Source: DASYPQ01 sp041488095
GTDB taxonomy: Bacteria > Planctomycetota > UBA1135 > GCA-002686595
DNA: 24,351 nt
Reading direction: 5' to 3'
NCBI GenBank assembly: GCA_041488095.1
Contig: JBGPOP010000051.1
Coordinates: 1 to 24,351, forward strand
The position numbers were made by a program, and so were the translations under genes. Position 1 is the first letter of the stretch; every line of letters begins with the position of its first letter. The notes beneath the pieces were generated by a model, which was given only the letters and a program-made list of their open reading frames with translations, searched no databases and was not told where the DNA came from. Below, one piece after another: positions 7,807 through 15,532 of this stretch.

Positions 7807-8319
7807 ATGGTCCGCCACGTTTCCCCCGCTTCGCTGTGGCTCCCCGCCGTGCTGCTCATCCAAGGCGCGCCGGCATCCGATGAGGTGCACCCCCCTCACG
7901 CGGTCACGTTCGACTTCGTTTCGATACCCACCCCGGCGAGCGAGATGGAGCTGCAGCTAGGGGCCTGCAAGGTCTCCTTGGCCCAGGCGGCCGAGACCGC
8001 CGCCAAGGACGCGGGAGGGACCGCAGGTTCCATCCAGGTCGGCGGGCCCAAGGGTGCTCCGGTCTACGAGGTGGTCGTCTACGGGAAGGGCCAGGCCCAG
8101 CGCGTCCTCGTGGACGCGGTCAGCGGCGCGGTGAAGTCCAAGGCCGAGATGCAGCGCTTCCCCGGCGATCCCACGAAGAGTGATTGGGTCGAGACCCCGT
8201 CGGGCCTCAGATACTTCGAGCTGCGCAGTGGAAGCGGCGACAAGCCCCCGACCGGGATCCAGATCCAACCCAAGGCCACCTTGGTCTTCGACGTCGAGCT
8301 GGTGGAGATCCTCAAGTAG
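7807..8319 (+). CDS. Secreted PepSY-domain protein fused to an internally deleted FKBP
   Basis: The 170-aa product has a signal peptide (1-24, cleavage after GAPAS). A PepSY-like domain spans about 53-112 (KVSLAQAAETAAKDAGG, then YEVVVYGKGQAQRVLVDAVSG). Residues 127-150 match the first strand of FKBP-type peptidyl-prolyl isomerases (TPSGLRYFELRSGSGDKP), and residues 151-170 match the last strand (KATLVFDVELVEILK). The 65-70 central residues of an FKBP, which contain the HYTG strand and the active-site aromatics, are absent, yet the frame is open. Isomerase activity is not expected. A short tandem GATCCA GATCCA sits at the junction (8256-8267). GAGGAAAGGA lies about 11 bases before the ATG. 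The remaining function may be PepSY-mediated inhibition or binding in the periplasm. Confidence 0.8.
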   Translation: MVRHVSPASLWLPAVLLIQGAPASDEVHPPHAVTFDFVSIPTPASEMELQLGACKVSLAQAAETAAKDAGGTAGSIQVGGPKGAPVYEVVVYGKGQAQRVLVDAVSGAVKSKAEMQRFPGDPTKSDWVETPSGLRYFELRSGSGDKPPTGIQIQPKATLVFDVELVEILK

Positions 8320-8324
8320 CCGGA

Positions 8325-8364
8325 CGCACGGCGAATCGAGCCTCGCCGACGCGATCTCCGTGCG
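8325..8364. terminator. Candidate bidirectional terminator between convergent genes
   Basis: Nested inverted repeats lie between the stops at 8319 and 8383. The outer pair is CGCACGG (8325-8331) and CCGTGCG (8358-8364); the inner pair is CGGCGA (8329-8334) and TCGCCG (8343-8348). They overlap and so would be alternative structures. No U-tract is present. Confidence 0.3.
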
Positions 8365-8382
8365 CGGGCGCTCCGGCCAGGT

Positions 8383-8808
8383 TCAGGGTTCGTCGTCCCC
8401 GCCGCGCCGGCGCGGGCGCCCGCCCCCGTCGGAGTAGCGGTCGCGGCGCTCTCCTCGGTCTCCACGTCCGGCTGTGCGCGGGGGGCCGAAGCCGCCGCCT
8501 TCGCCGCCGGAGACGCCACCGGGGCCGCTCGGTCGGGGGCCGCTCCCCGGAGCGCGCGGCGTGCGCTCGCGCGCCTCGTTCACGGTGACCCTGCGCCCGC
8601 CGACGTCCTTCTCGTGCAGGGCCGCGATCGCGGACTGCGAGGCGGCGTCCGACTCCATCTCGACGAAGCCGAACCCGCGCGAGCGGCCGGTGACGCGGTC
8701 CATGATCACCTCGGCCGTTCGCACGACGCCGTGCGGGCCGAAGAGCTGCTGGAGATCCTGGGAAGTGAAGTTGTAGGGCAGGTTGCCCACGTAGAGCCGG
8801 CTAGCCAT
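8383..8808 (-). CDS. RRM-type RNA-binding protein with Gly/Arg-rich tail
   Basis: The 141-aa protein has one RNA recognition motif (residues about 3-80). RNP2 is LYVGNL (5-10) and RNP1 is RGFGFVEM (44-51), with the aromatic residues that stack on RNA intact. Residues 81-141 are a low-complexity Gly/Arg/Pro tail (GGEGGGFGPP, RGDRGERRDR). This is the architecture of bacterial Rbp-type proteins known in cyanobacteria, planctomycetes and others, where they are cold-induced or act as RNA chaperones. AAGGA (complement of 8819-8823) stands 10 bases before the ATG and supports the start. The gene is monocistronic and convergent with the PepSY gene. Binding of single-stranded RNA is well supported; the targets are not known. 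Confidence 0.92.
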   Translation of the reverse strand: MASRLYVGNLPYNFTSQDLQQLFGPHGVVRTAEVIMDRVTGRSRGFGFVEMESDAASQSAIAALHEKDVGGRRVTVNEARERTPRAPGSGPRPSGPGGVSGGEGGGFGPPRTAGRGDRGERRDRYSDGGGRPRRRGGDDEP

Positions 8809-9147
8809 CGAAACGGAATCCTTGCTGCGCAGAAGACGACGGTTTCTCCGCTTCCATCAGGTGCCCGTGCTCTCCGAGACCGTCGAAGGCCGGGCGCACG
8901 TGGAGCGATCCCCATCCCGACGGAGAGGTAGCGCTTCGGGATCCCGGATCGGCAGGCACGGACTGATGCGGACGGAGATTGCGGAGGTTCGTCCCACCGC
9001 CACCGCACCGCGAGCGCCAGGGGATGCCCTGGCAATCGGTGGACTTCGGCCGGCCGAGACGCTGTCAATCTAAGAATCGACCGGCCCGGGTGTCAAAATC
9101 CAGCCCGGCGCGTGGATCTTCGCCCGGCAGCACGGTCGCGGCTCGGA
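8809..9147. other. 339-bp intergenic stretch
   Basis: This lies between the start of the RRM gene and the stop of the zinc-ribbon gene, both on the minus strand. It should hold the RRM gene's promoter and leader. I see no convincing gene, -35/-10 pair or cold-box motif. The short open frames here are compositional. Confidence 0.5.
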
Positions 9148-10290
9148 TCACAGAACCGTCAAGGCCGTCACGGCCAGGATGACGGCCAGGGCGATCCCCA
9201 TGGCGAGCAGCAGGATCTTGATCCAGCTGTAGGGGGCTTCTCCTACGACCTTGCCGGTCTGCCCGTGGATCAGGACCGCGTAGCTCCGGCCGCTCCAGGT
9301 GTAGGTGAGGCTCCACACGGGCAGCAGCACGTGCTTCCAGCGCACGTCCGAGATCGTGTTCCGGACCCGGAGCTCGCGGTGGGTGTCGCCGGGTACGTCG
9401 CCGCCGCAGCGGTCGGCCTGGATCGACTCGATCCGCGCCTGCGCCGCCTTGAAGCCGCTCTCCAGATCGACCGCGTACTCCTCCGCTCGCCAGCCGGCGA
9501 GGTACTCCGGGCGGTACGGGACGAGTCCCTTCGTGTCGAAGCGTCCGAGCTCGGCCGCCAGCTTCTCCGGCAGCCCCTTCGACGCGTGCACGAGCAGATC
9601 ATCGTAAGCGTCGTCGCGGGATCCCCAGGCCGGCTCCCAGCGCACCTTCTGAACCTGCCTCATCCGCACGCTCGGCCGCCCGCCCACGAGGACCACGGTC
9701 GGCTCGGTGGCCCAGTAGGTGTAGCCCGCGTCGGCCGACCAGTCCGAGTGCGCCTGCGCGTCGAAGGTCCAGAACGGCACGTAGACACCGATGGCGCCGA
9801 ACTCGCGCGTCTGCTGCAGAGCCGATGGGCGGAGCCAGAGGCGCGCGAGCCAGGCGCGGAACTCCTTCTCCACCGTCGCGCGGCCGACGTCGAGCGGGAT
9901 CAGCGACTCCGGCCGGAGCGCATTGCGGTTCGCCGACTGCACCAGGACCTCCGCCGAACCGCAGAAGACGCAGCTCTTCGAGGTCGTGCGCTCGTCGAAG
10001 GTCACCTGCGCGCCGCAGCTCTTGCAACGCGCGACGCGCAGATCGACGCCCAGGCCGCGCGCAGCCGCGCCGGCTTCCGAGAGCGCGTGCTCGACGATCG
10101 TCCCCTCCCCGCGCGGCACCGGGACACGCGCCTGACAGTAGGCGCAGACGAGCGCGTCCGCGTCGGGATCCCAGGTCATCCGGGCCCCGCAGTTCGGGCA
10201 CCGGAAGGCGACGCCCGCGCTCTTCTCGGCGGGCTCGACGAGCGGGGGATCGCCGGCGAGGGGAGGATTCTCGGGAGCGGGGTCGGGCAA
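9148..10290 (-). CDS. Zinc-ribbon protein with C-terminal membrane anchor (YdjG-like)
   Basis: The 380-aa protein has two N-terminal CxxC zinc ribbons, C31/C34 with C49/C52 and C89/C92 with C107/C110. A central domain (about 120-350) carries LIPLDVGRATVEKEFRAWL, then GVYVPFWTFDAQA and LLPVWSLTYTW. A hydrophobic C-terminal helix spans about 354-380. This matches the zinc-ribbon membrane proteins related to Bacillus YdjG, found next to SPFH and PspA genes and linked to membrane-stress responses. The start is TTG at 10290, with AGGA 8 bases upstream. The gene lies 53 bp downstream of the multi-zinc-ribbon gene on the same strand, so the two are probably one operon, divergent from the SPFH gene at 11326. 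The family relation is inferred from layout and motifs. Confidence 0.75.
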   Translation of the reverse strand: MPDPAPENPPLAGDPPLVEPAEKSAGVAFRCPNCGARMTWDPDADALVCAYCQARVPVPRGEGTIVEHALSEAGAAARGLGVDLRVARCKSCGAQVTFDERTTSKSCVFCGSAEVLVQSANRNALRPESLIPLDVGRATVEKEFRAWLARLWLRPSALQQTREFGAIGVYVPFWTFDAQAHSDWSADAGYTYWATEPTVVLVGGRPSVRMRQVQKVRWEPAWGSRDDAYDDLLVHASKGLPEKLAAELGRFDTKGLVPYRPEYLAGWRAEEYAVDLESGFKAAQARIESIQADRCGGDVPGDTHRELRVRNTISDVRWKHVLLPVWSLTYTWSGRSYAVLIHGQTGKVVGEAPYSWIKILLLAMGIALAVILAVTALTVL

Positions 10291-10343
10291 CGCGCCGTTC
10301 CTACAGCGCGCGCAGGCGGTTCTTCAACCGGAAAACACGCGGC

Positions 10344-11219
10344 TCACCCGGCGATCCGGCGGCCGAGCCAGCGCAGAGCACCGAGGAGGTCGATCTCCTG
10401 CCCCCTGACCGGCACATCCGATTCGAGCGAGGGCCCGGCCAGGATCTGCGCCTTGGCCCGTTCCGCCTCGTGCTGGAGACGCTCGAGCTCCCGCTCGTGG
10501 GCCCGCTGGAGACCGCCCTTGCGCGCGAACTCGAGGATCCGCTCCAGCTCGCGGTGGTCGAGCCACACTCCGTGCCCGCGGCACACGTCGATCAGGATTC
10601 CGGAGGAGCCTCCGAAGTTGCGCCTCACCATCATGTCGCCGCAGCTCGGGCATGGGAGGTAGGCCGGTCCGCTCGAAGGATCCACCGGGTGCAACGGCTG
10701 CGACGCAGCCAGCGCGCGGCTGACGAGGTCTTCCGCGTCGGCCTTCTCGCACAGCCGTTCCAGGTCGTCCTGGGCGAGCCACAGGCCGGCGCAGCTCGCG
10801 CACTCGACGAACGCGATCGTACCGGCCGTGCGCGAACGCAAGGACCCCTTGCAGCGCGGACAGACCGCGCCCTCCGCCACGGCTCGAAGAGCCTGGGGGG
10901 CGATCTCGACACCGCATTCCATGCAGTACCGGGCTCCGGCGAGCAGCCGCGCGAAGCACAGCGGACAGACCCCTGAGAGGCCCCGCTCCTCGAGGGTGAT
11001 CTCCCCGTCGCAGTAGTCGCACTTGGAGGCATCGGCCCGGAGCGGTCCGCCGCAGCGCCCGCACTTCAAGGGCCGCGGCGTCCGCGGCCTCTGGATCTCC
11101 ACGGTCAGCATCTCGGAGCACTCGCAGCGCACGCGCGCCCCGCACGCAAGGCCGGTCGCGTCGTACTGACGGCCGCAGTGCCGGCAGGCGATCAGGGTCC
11201 GATCGATCTTCTCGTCCAT
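10344..11219 (-). CDS. Multi-zinc-ribbon protein with two zf-TFIIB domains
   Basis: The 291-aa protein consists largely of zinc-binding knuckles. They are C12/C15 with C26/C32/C34; C53/C56 with C67/C70; C85/C88 with C99/C102; C120/C123 with C140/C143; and C190/C193 with C213/H216. The last two have the zf-TFIIB layout (CxxC, then CxxC/HGxWLDxxELE: CASCAGLWLAQDDLE and CRGHGVWLDHRELE). Residues 225-265 form a charged helix, likely a coiled coil. There is no membrane segment. I infer a cytosolic scaffold or adaptor for the neighbouring YdjG-like and SPFH proteins. The frame continues upstream to 11765 but overlaps the divergent SPFH gene and loses protein character, so I take the ATG at 11219. 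DNA binding is an alternative. Confidence 0.78.
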   Translation of the reverse strand: MDEKIDRTLIACRHCGRQYDATGLACGARVRCECSEMLTVEIQRPRTPRPLKCGRCGGPLRADASKCDYCDGEITLEERGLSGVCPLCFARLLAGARYCMECGVEIAPQALRAVAEGAVCPRCKGSLRSRTAGTIAFVECASCAGLWLAQDDLERLCEKADAEDLVSRALAASQPLHPVDPSSGPAYLPCPSCGDMMVRRNFGGSSGILIDVCRGHGVWLDHRELERILEFARKGGLQRAHERELERLQHEAERAKAQILAGPSLESDVPVRGQEIDLLGALRWLGRRIAG

Positions 11220-11233
11220 CCCAGAGGGATCGG

Positions 11234-11292
11234 CCGGGCACTGGCCCGGGGCTGAATGAAACCCTATCGTTCCCGTACGGGCGGCCGTTTCA
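11234..11292. promoter_or_regulatory. Nested inverted repeats in the divergent promoter region of the zinc-ribbon/SPFH module
   Basis: The 106-bp gap between the divergent starts (11219 and 11326) contains three symmetric elements. The first is a perfect 10-bp palindrome CCCGTACGGG (11272-11281). The second is a pair TGAAAC (11257-11262) and GTTTCA (11287-11292) around it. The third is a hairpin CCGGGC (11234-11239) and GCCCGG (11244-11249) with a 4-base loop. The first two share nearly the same centre, as expected for an operator that serves both directions. The regulator is unknown. Confidence 0.4.
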
Positions 11293-11325
11293 CGGGTCCC
11301 TCTGCCACATGGATAGGAGTCCGAC

Positions 11326-12423
11326 ATGGGCGTAGTCGACTGGTTCAAGCGCGGCGTGGGCGAGATGATGATCGCGCGTCCCGACGACGCGAAGGCGCAC
11401 GTCGTCTGGAAACACCCCGATCCGACCATTCCGATGAAGAGCCAGCTCACGGTGCAAGCCGACGAGCAGGCCGTGTTCTTCCGGGACGGCAAGGTGGTCG
11501 GCACGCTGCCGCCCGGCCGGCACACGCTGGACTCACTGAACATCCCGTTCCTGTCGAACCTGGTCGACAGCGTCACGGGCGGGCGCGTGTTCATCGCCGA
11601 GGTGTTCTTCGTCACGATGCGCGAGAACACCGGGATCCTGTTCGGCGGCCCGATCGGGCACGTCGAGGACCCGAAGAGCGGCGTGCCGGTCGAGACCATG
11701 GTGCACGGGGAATTCAGCTTCCGGGTGACGAACCCCGAGATGCTGATCGTCAACCTGGTCGGCACGGGGCGCGCGGAGAGCTACCAGGTGCGCTCGTGGA
11801 TGAAGGAGCAGGTCCTCAAGGTCGTCCGCGACCGGATCGCCCAGCTGCTGGTCAAGAGCAAGTGGCCGCTGCTCGACGTCACGTCGGGCGCCTACACCGA
11901 GGAGATCGAGCGGGACGTCCTCAGCGGGATGGACGTGCACGTTTCGAGCTACGGCCTGAAGATCGTGCGCCTCGGCAACTTCGAGATCGCGATCGACGAG
12001 GCCGACGCCGCCAACCTGAAGCGCCTCTACACCGACGCCGCCTACCTGAAGACGGTCGGCGGGGTGGCCGCCTACCAGCAGTTCGCGGCCGGCAAGGCGA
12101 TGATCGGCGCTGGCGAGGGGATGGCGAAGGGCGGCGGGGGCGGCGATGGCGGAGGCCCGCTGCTGGGCGGAGCCGGTCTCGGGGTCGGCCTCGGGCTCGC
12201 GCAGATGCTCGTGAAGGATCACCGGGGCGGAGACACGCTCGCGCCCGCGGCCCCGGGCGTCGTGTGCGCCAAGTGCGGGAAGAGCGTGGCGCCGGGCAAG
12301 TTCTGCAATTCCTGCGGCGCCGAGCTGGCCTCGGCCGCGGCCGGATTCTGCTCCAGCTGCTCGAGCCCGCTCGCGCCCGGCGCGATGTTCTGCGGGCAGT
12401 GCGGCAAGCCCAGGCAGGGCTAG
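11326..12423 (+). CDS. SPFH-domain protein with C-terminal double zinc ribbon (YdjI-like)
   Basis: The 365-aa protein has an SPFH/band 7-like region at about 40-230 (QADEQAVFFRDGKVVGTLPPG, then a YTEEIERDVLSGMDVHVSSYG segment). A Gly-rich linker follows (about 262-292), then two C-terminal zinc ribbons, C314/C317 with C327/C330 and C342/C345 with C356/C359. This domain order is that of the YdjI or virion-core-protein-like SPFH family, which in Bacillus works with zinc-ribbon membrane proteins and PspA at the membrane. It has no transmembrane helix and would need a partner such as the YdjG-like protein. AGGAG lies 7 bases before the ATG. The stop TAG overlaps the convergent MFS stop in a shared CTAG. 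Confidence 0.85.
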   Translation: MGVVDWFKRGVGEMMIARPDDAKAHVVWKHPDPTIPMKSQLTVQADEQAVFFRDGKVVGTLPPGRHTLDSLNIPFLSNLVDSVTGGRVFIAEVFFVTMRENTGILFGGPIGHVEDPKSGVPVETMVHGEFSFRVTNPEMLIVNLVGTGRAESYQVRSWMKEQVLKVVRDRIAQLLVKSKWPLLDVTSGAYTEEIERDVLSGMDVHVSSYGLKIVRLGNFEIAIDEADAANLKRLYTDAAYLKTVGGVAAYQQFAAGKAMIGAGEGMAKGGGGGDGGGPLLGGAGLGVGLGLAQMLVKDHRGGDTLAPAAPGVVCAKCGKSVAPGKFCNSCGAELASAAAGFCSSCSSPLAPGAMFCGQCGKPRQG

Positions 12424-13790
12424 CTCGCGCTCGAGACCCCCGCCTCGGCCTCCCGCGCCGCGCGCCGGCCCTTCTCCACGTCGACGAGGGCGAGCAGCGC
12501 CGCTCCGACGACGAAGAAGGCGATCACCCACAGGACCGCCGCGCGGCTGCTCGGCGCGAGGCCGAACACGAGCGGGCCGAGGATCCCGGCGAACTTGTCG
12601 AGCGTCGAGAACAGACCGAAGAACTCGCCCGACTTGTGCTTGGGGACGAGGCTCGAGAAGAGCGAGCGCGAGAGGGCCTGCGCACCCCCCTGGACCATGC
12701 CGACCATCACGGCCATCACGACGAACTCCCAGGTCTCGGTCACCCGCGAGGCCCACACGCAGATGCCGACGTAGCCGACGAGCGCGAGCAGGATCCCGCG
12801 CTTGGCGCCGATCCGGTCGGCCAGGCGCCCGAAGAGGATGGCGAACGGGATCCCGACGAACTGGACGAGCAGGATGCAGCCGACGGCTGCCGCGTCGGGA
12901 ATCTTCAGCTCGGCCGCGTACAGAACGGCCATGCGGATGATCGTGCCGATCCCGTCGCTGTAGGCGAGGAAGGCGAGCAGCATCAGGAAAGCTTCGCGGT
13001 AGGTCGAGAGCTCGCGGAGCGTCTCGCCGATGCGGGTGAAGGCGATTCGCACCGGGTTCAGGCCGGGCCGCTCGTCGGGCTCGATCGCGAGCGGAGGCTC
13101 GTGGACTCGGCGCAGGAAGGGAATCGTGAACACGAGCCACCAGATGGCGACGATCACGAACCCGATCCGCGCGGCGAGCCAGTCCGATCCGCGCGCGTCC
13201 CCGGGAGGCTCGACGCGCAGGCCGAAACGTTCCCCCCATCGGATGAGGGCGATGCAGAGCGCGAGGCACAGCCCTCCCCCCAGGTAACCGACGGCGTAGC
13301 CCGTGGTCGAGAGCCGGTCGGCCTCGCCCTCGCGCGCGACGTGCGGCAGGAACGAGTCGTAGAACACGAAGCTGCTCGAGATCCCTATGTTGGCGAGGCC
13401 GAAGAGCGCGGCGGCGAGGATCCAGTCCCCGCGGTGGATGCAGACCATCGCGCCGGTCGAGAGCACGCCCAGGCCGAAGAAGACCGCGAAGAGCCTCTTC
13501 TTCATCCTGGCGTAGTCCGCGATCGCGCCGAGGATCGGTCCGAGGACCGCCGCGATCGCCATGCAGACGCTGGTGACGAAGGTGAAGTGCCAGCGGACCT
13601 CGTCGTCGGTCATCCCGACGGCCGCGACCTTGGCGAAGAAGTACGGGAACACGGCCGAGATGACGACCGTGAAGAAGGCCGAGTTGGCCCAGTCGTACAT
13701 CGCCCATGCGCGCAGCTCGGGGCGGTGGAGGGCGAGGCGCTCGAGGAGCGGCGCCTTGGCCGCGCGGGTCGAGGCGGGCAGCGGCGACAT
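12420..13790 (-). CDS. MFS transporter, Atg22/UMF1 family
   Basis: The product, about 456 aa, has some 12 hydrophobic helices and the family hallmark near its N-terminus (WAMYDWANSAFFTVV). MFS loop signatures follow (LGPILGAIADYARMKKR and FGRLADRIGAKRG). This family includes yeast Atg22, a vacuolar amino-acid effluxer; bacterial members are common in planctomycetes and acidobacteria and their substrates are mostly unknown. I choose ATG 13790, which leaves a short tail before the first helix as in homologues. A GTG at 13838 with GGGAGA upstream would add 16 residues. The stop codon shares CTAG (12420-12423) with the SPFH gene's stop. The gene is divergent from the amidase gene, 95 bp away. Confidence 0.88.
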   Translation of the reverse strand: MSPLPASTRAAKAPLLERLALHRPELRAWAMYDWANSAFFTVVISAVFPYFFAKVAAVGMTDDEVRWHFTFVTSVCMAIAAVLGPILGAIADYARMKKRLFAVFFGLGVLSTGAMVCIHRGDWILAAALFGLANIGISSSFVFYDSFLPHVAREGEADRLSTTGYAVGYLGGGLCLALCIALIRWGERFGLRVEPPGDARGSDWLAARIGFVIVAIWWLVFTIPFLRRVHEPPLAIEPDERPGLNPVRIAFTRIGETLRELSTYREAFLMLLAFLAYSDGIGTIIRMAVLYAAELKIPDAAAVGCILLVQFVGIPFAILFGRLADRIGAKRGILLALVGYVGICVWASRVTETWEFVVMAVMVGMVQGGAQALSRSLFSSLVPKHKSGEFFGLFSTLDKFAGILGPLVFGLAPSSRAAVLWVIAFFVVGAALLALVDVEKGRRAAREAEAGVSSAS

Positions 13791-13885
13791 CGAAGGGCAA
13801 GCTACCGCTCCAAGGATCGCCATCCAATGCTTCCTCACGCGGCGTCTCCCGTGGAGAATCGGCGCCCATCCACAAGGAGGAAGCC

Positions 13886-15523
13886 GTGGTCCTGGCCCTA
13901 TGTCTCTCGATTCTGGCGCAGGCAGCGCCCAAGGAACCGCCGCCTCCGACGCCTCCGCGCCTCTCCACGGAGCAGATCCGTATCGCCGGCGAGGTCGAGG
14001 GGCTCGACTTCACACCGGCCGAGCTCGAGCTGATGCGCAAGTCCGTCGGCGACCAGCTCGACACCTACGAACGACTGTGGAAGCTGCCGATCGACAACTC
14101 GCTCGCCCCCGCGCTCACCTTCTCCCCGCTCCTGCCGGGGATGAGGGTCTCTCCTCCGCGCTTCCAGCCCAAGTCGATCCCGCTGCCCGAGGTCGCGCGT
14201 CCGGCCAACCTCGAGGACCTCGCCTTCGCGGATATCCCGACGCTCGCGTCGCTCGTCAAGTCGCGCAAGGTCAGCTCGGTCGAGCTCACGAGGATGTACC
14301 TCGCGCGCCTGAAGCGCCTCGACGCGAAGCTCCACATGGTCATCCACCTCACCGAGGACCGCGCGCTGGCGCAGGCCGCGGAGCGCGACCGGGAGCTCGC
14401 CGGCGGCACGTGGCGCGGCATGCTCCACGGGCTCCCTTGGGGGGCGAAGGACCTGCTCGCGGTCCAGGGCACGCCGACGACCTGGGGCTCGAAGATCTAC
14501 GAGCACCAGATGCTCGACACCGACGCCACCGTCGTCAAGCGCCTTGACGACGCCGGCGCGGTGCTGATCGCCAAGCTCTCCCTTGGCGAGTTCGCTTACG
14601 GCGATCTCTGGTTCGGCGAACGGACGCGCAACCCGTGGAACCCCGAGAAAGGATCGAGCGGGTCCTCGGCCGGTCCCGCGGCCGCGACGGCCGCGGGCTG
14701 CGTCGCCTTCTCGATCGGTTCGGAGACCCTCGGCTCGATCGTCTCGCCCTGCACCGTCTGCGGCGCGACCGGCCTGCGCCCCACCTTCGGCCGCGTGCCG
14801 CGCACGGGGGCGATGGCGCTCTCGTGGTCCATGGACAAGCTCGGGCCGATCGCCCGCAGCGTGTAGGACGCGGCCATCGTTCTCGCGGCGATCCAGGGGC
14901 CCGACGGCGTCGATCCGACCGTGCACGACTTCCCTTTCGCGGCGCCGGGGGAGGTCGATGTGCGCGGGTGGAAGGTCGGCTACATCGACAAGGACTTCGA
15001 GAAGTCCCCCGCCGACCGGCACGTGCTCGAGGAGCTCAAGGCTCTCGGCGTCGAGCTCGTTCCGATCGAGCTGCCGCGCTCGATCCCGGCCGGCGACCTC
15101 CTGATCATCCTGACCTGCGAAGCCGCGGCGGCCTTCGACGAGCTGACCCGCGATGGCCGGGACGATCAGATGGTCTGGCAGTCGGAGGAGGCGTGGCCGA
15201 ACACCTTCCGGGCCACGCGATTGGTTCCCGCGGTCGAGTACATCCGCGCCAACCGCCTGAGGACGCAGCTCATGCGCGAGATGGACGAGGTCCTGAAGAA
15301 GGTCGACCTCTATGTCCACCCGAGCCGCGGCGGCGCGAGCCTGCTCGTCACGAACCTCACCGGCCATCCCACGATCTGCGCGCCCGACGGCTTCGACGAG
15401 AAGGAGAAGACGCCTCGAAGCATCAGCTTCACGGGCCGCCTGTTCGGCGAGGCCGAGCTCGCCGCTCTCGCGCAAGCCTGGCAGCGATCGACCGCCTTTC
15501 ACCTGGCCCATCCTCCGCTCTGA
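13886..15523 (+). pseudogene. Amidase-signature enzyme interrupted by an in-frame TAG
   Basis: One frame encodes a full amidase-signature protein of 545 codons except for TAG at codon 327 (14864-14866). The start is GTG at 13886, preceded by AAGGAGG with 5-base spacing, followed by a short signal peptide (VLALCLSILAQA). The Ser-cisSer-Lys triad is complete upstream of the stop: K188 (GLPWGAKDLL), cis-Ser S260 (GSSGSSAG) and nucleophile S284 (TLGSIVSP). After the TAG the family sequence resumes in frame (DAAIVLAAIQGPDGVDPTV) to a TGA at 15521. Homologues have Glu or a similar residue there (ARSVEDAAIV), so one GAG-to-TAG change explains it. The truncated product would lack the C-terminal third. 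A recent nonsense mutation, a sequencing or assembly error, or suppression are the options. The prolyl oligopeptidase gene follows after 9 bp. Confidence 0.8.
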
Positions 15524-15532
15524 GACCCGCGC

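Noticed and set aside
8190..8319. Functional FKBP peptidyl-prolyl isomerase
   Set aside because: Only the first and last strands are present; the active-site strand and loops are missing.
11256..14033. 925-codon open frame on the plus strand and a similar 843-codon frame on the minus strand (11533-14064)
   Set aside because: They cover the SPFH and MFS genes in the wrong frames. The real genes show zinc ribbons and transmembrane helices; these show only biased composition.
13886..15523. General reassignment of TAG as a sense codon
   Set aside because: At least six other genes here end in TAG at the expected family C-terminus, and their sequences do not continue sensibly past it.
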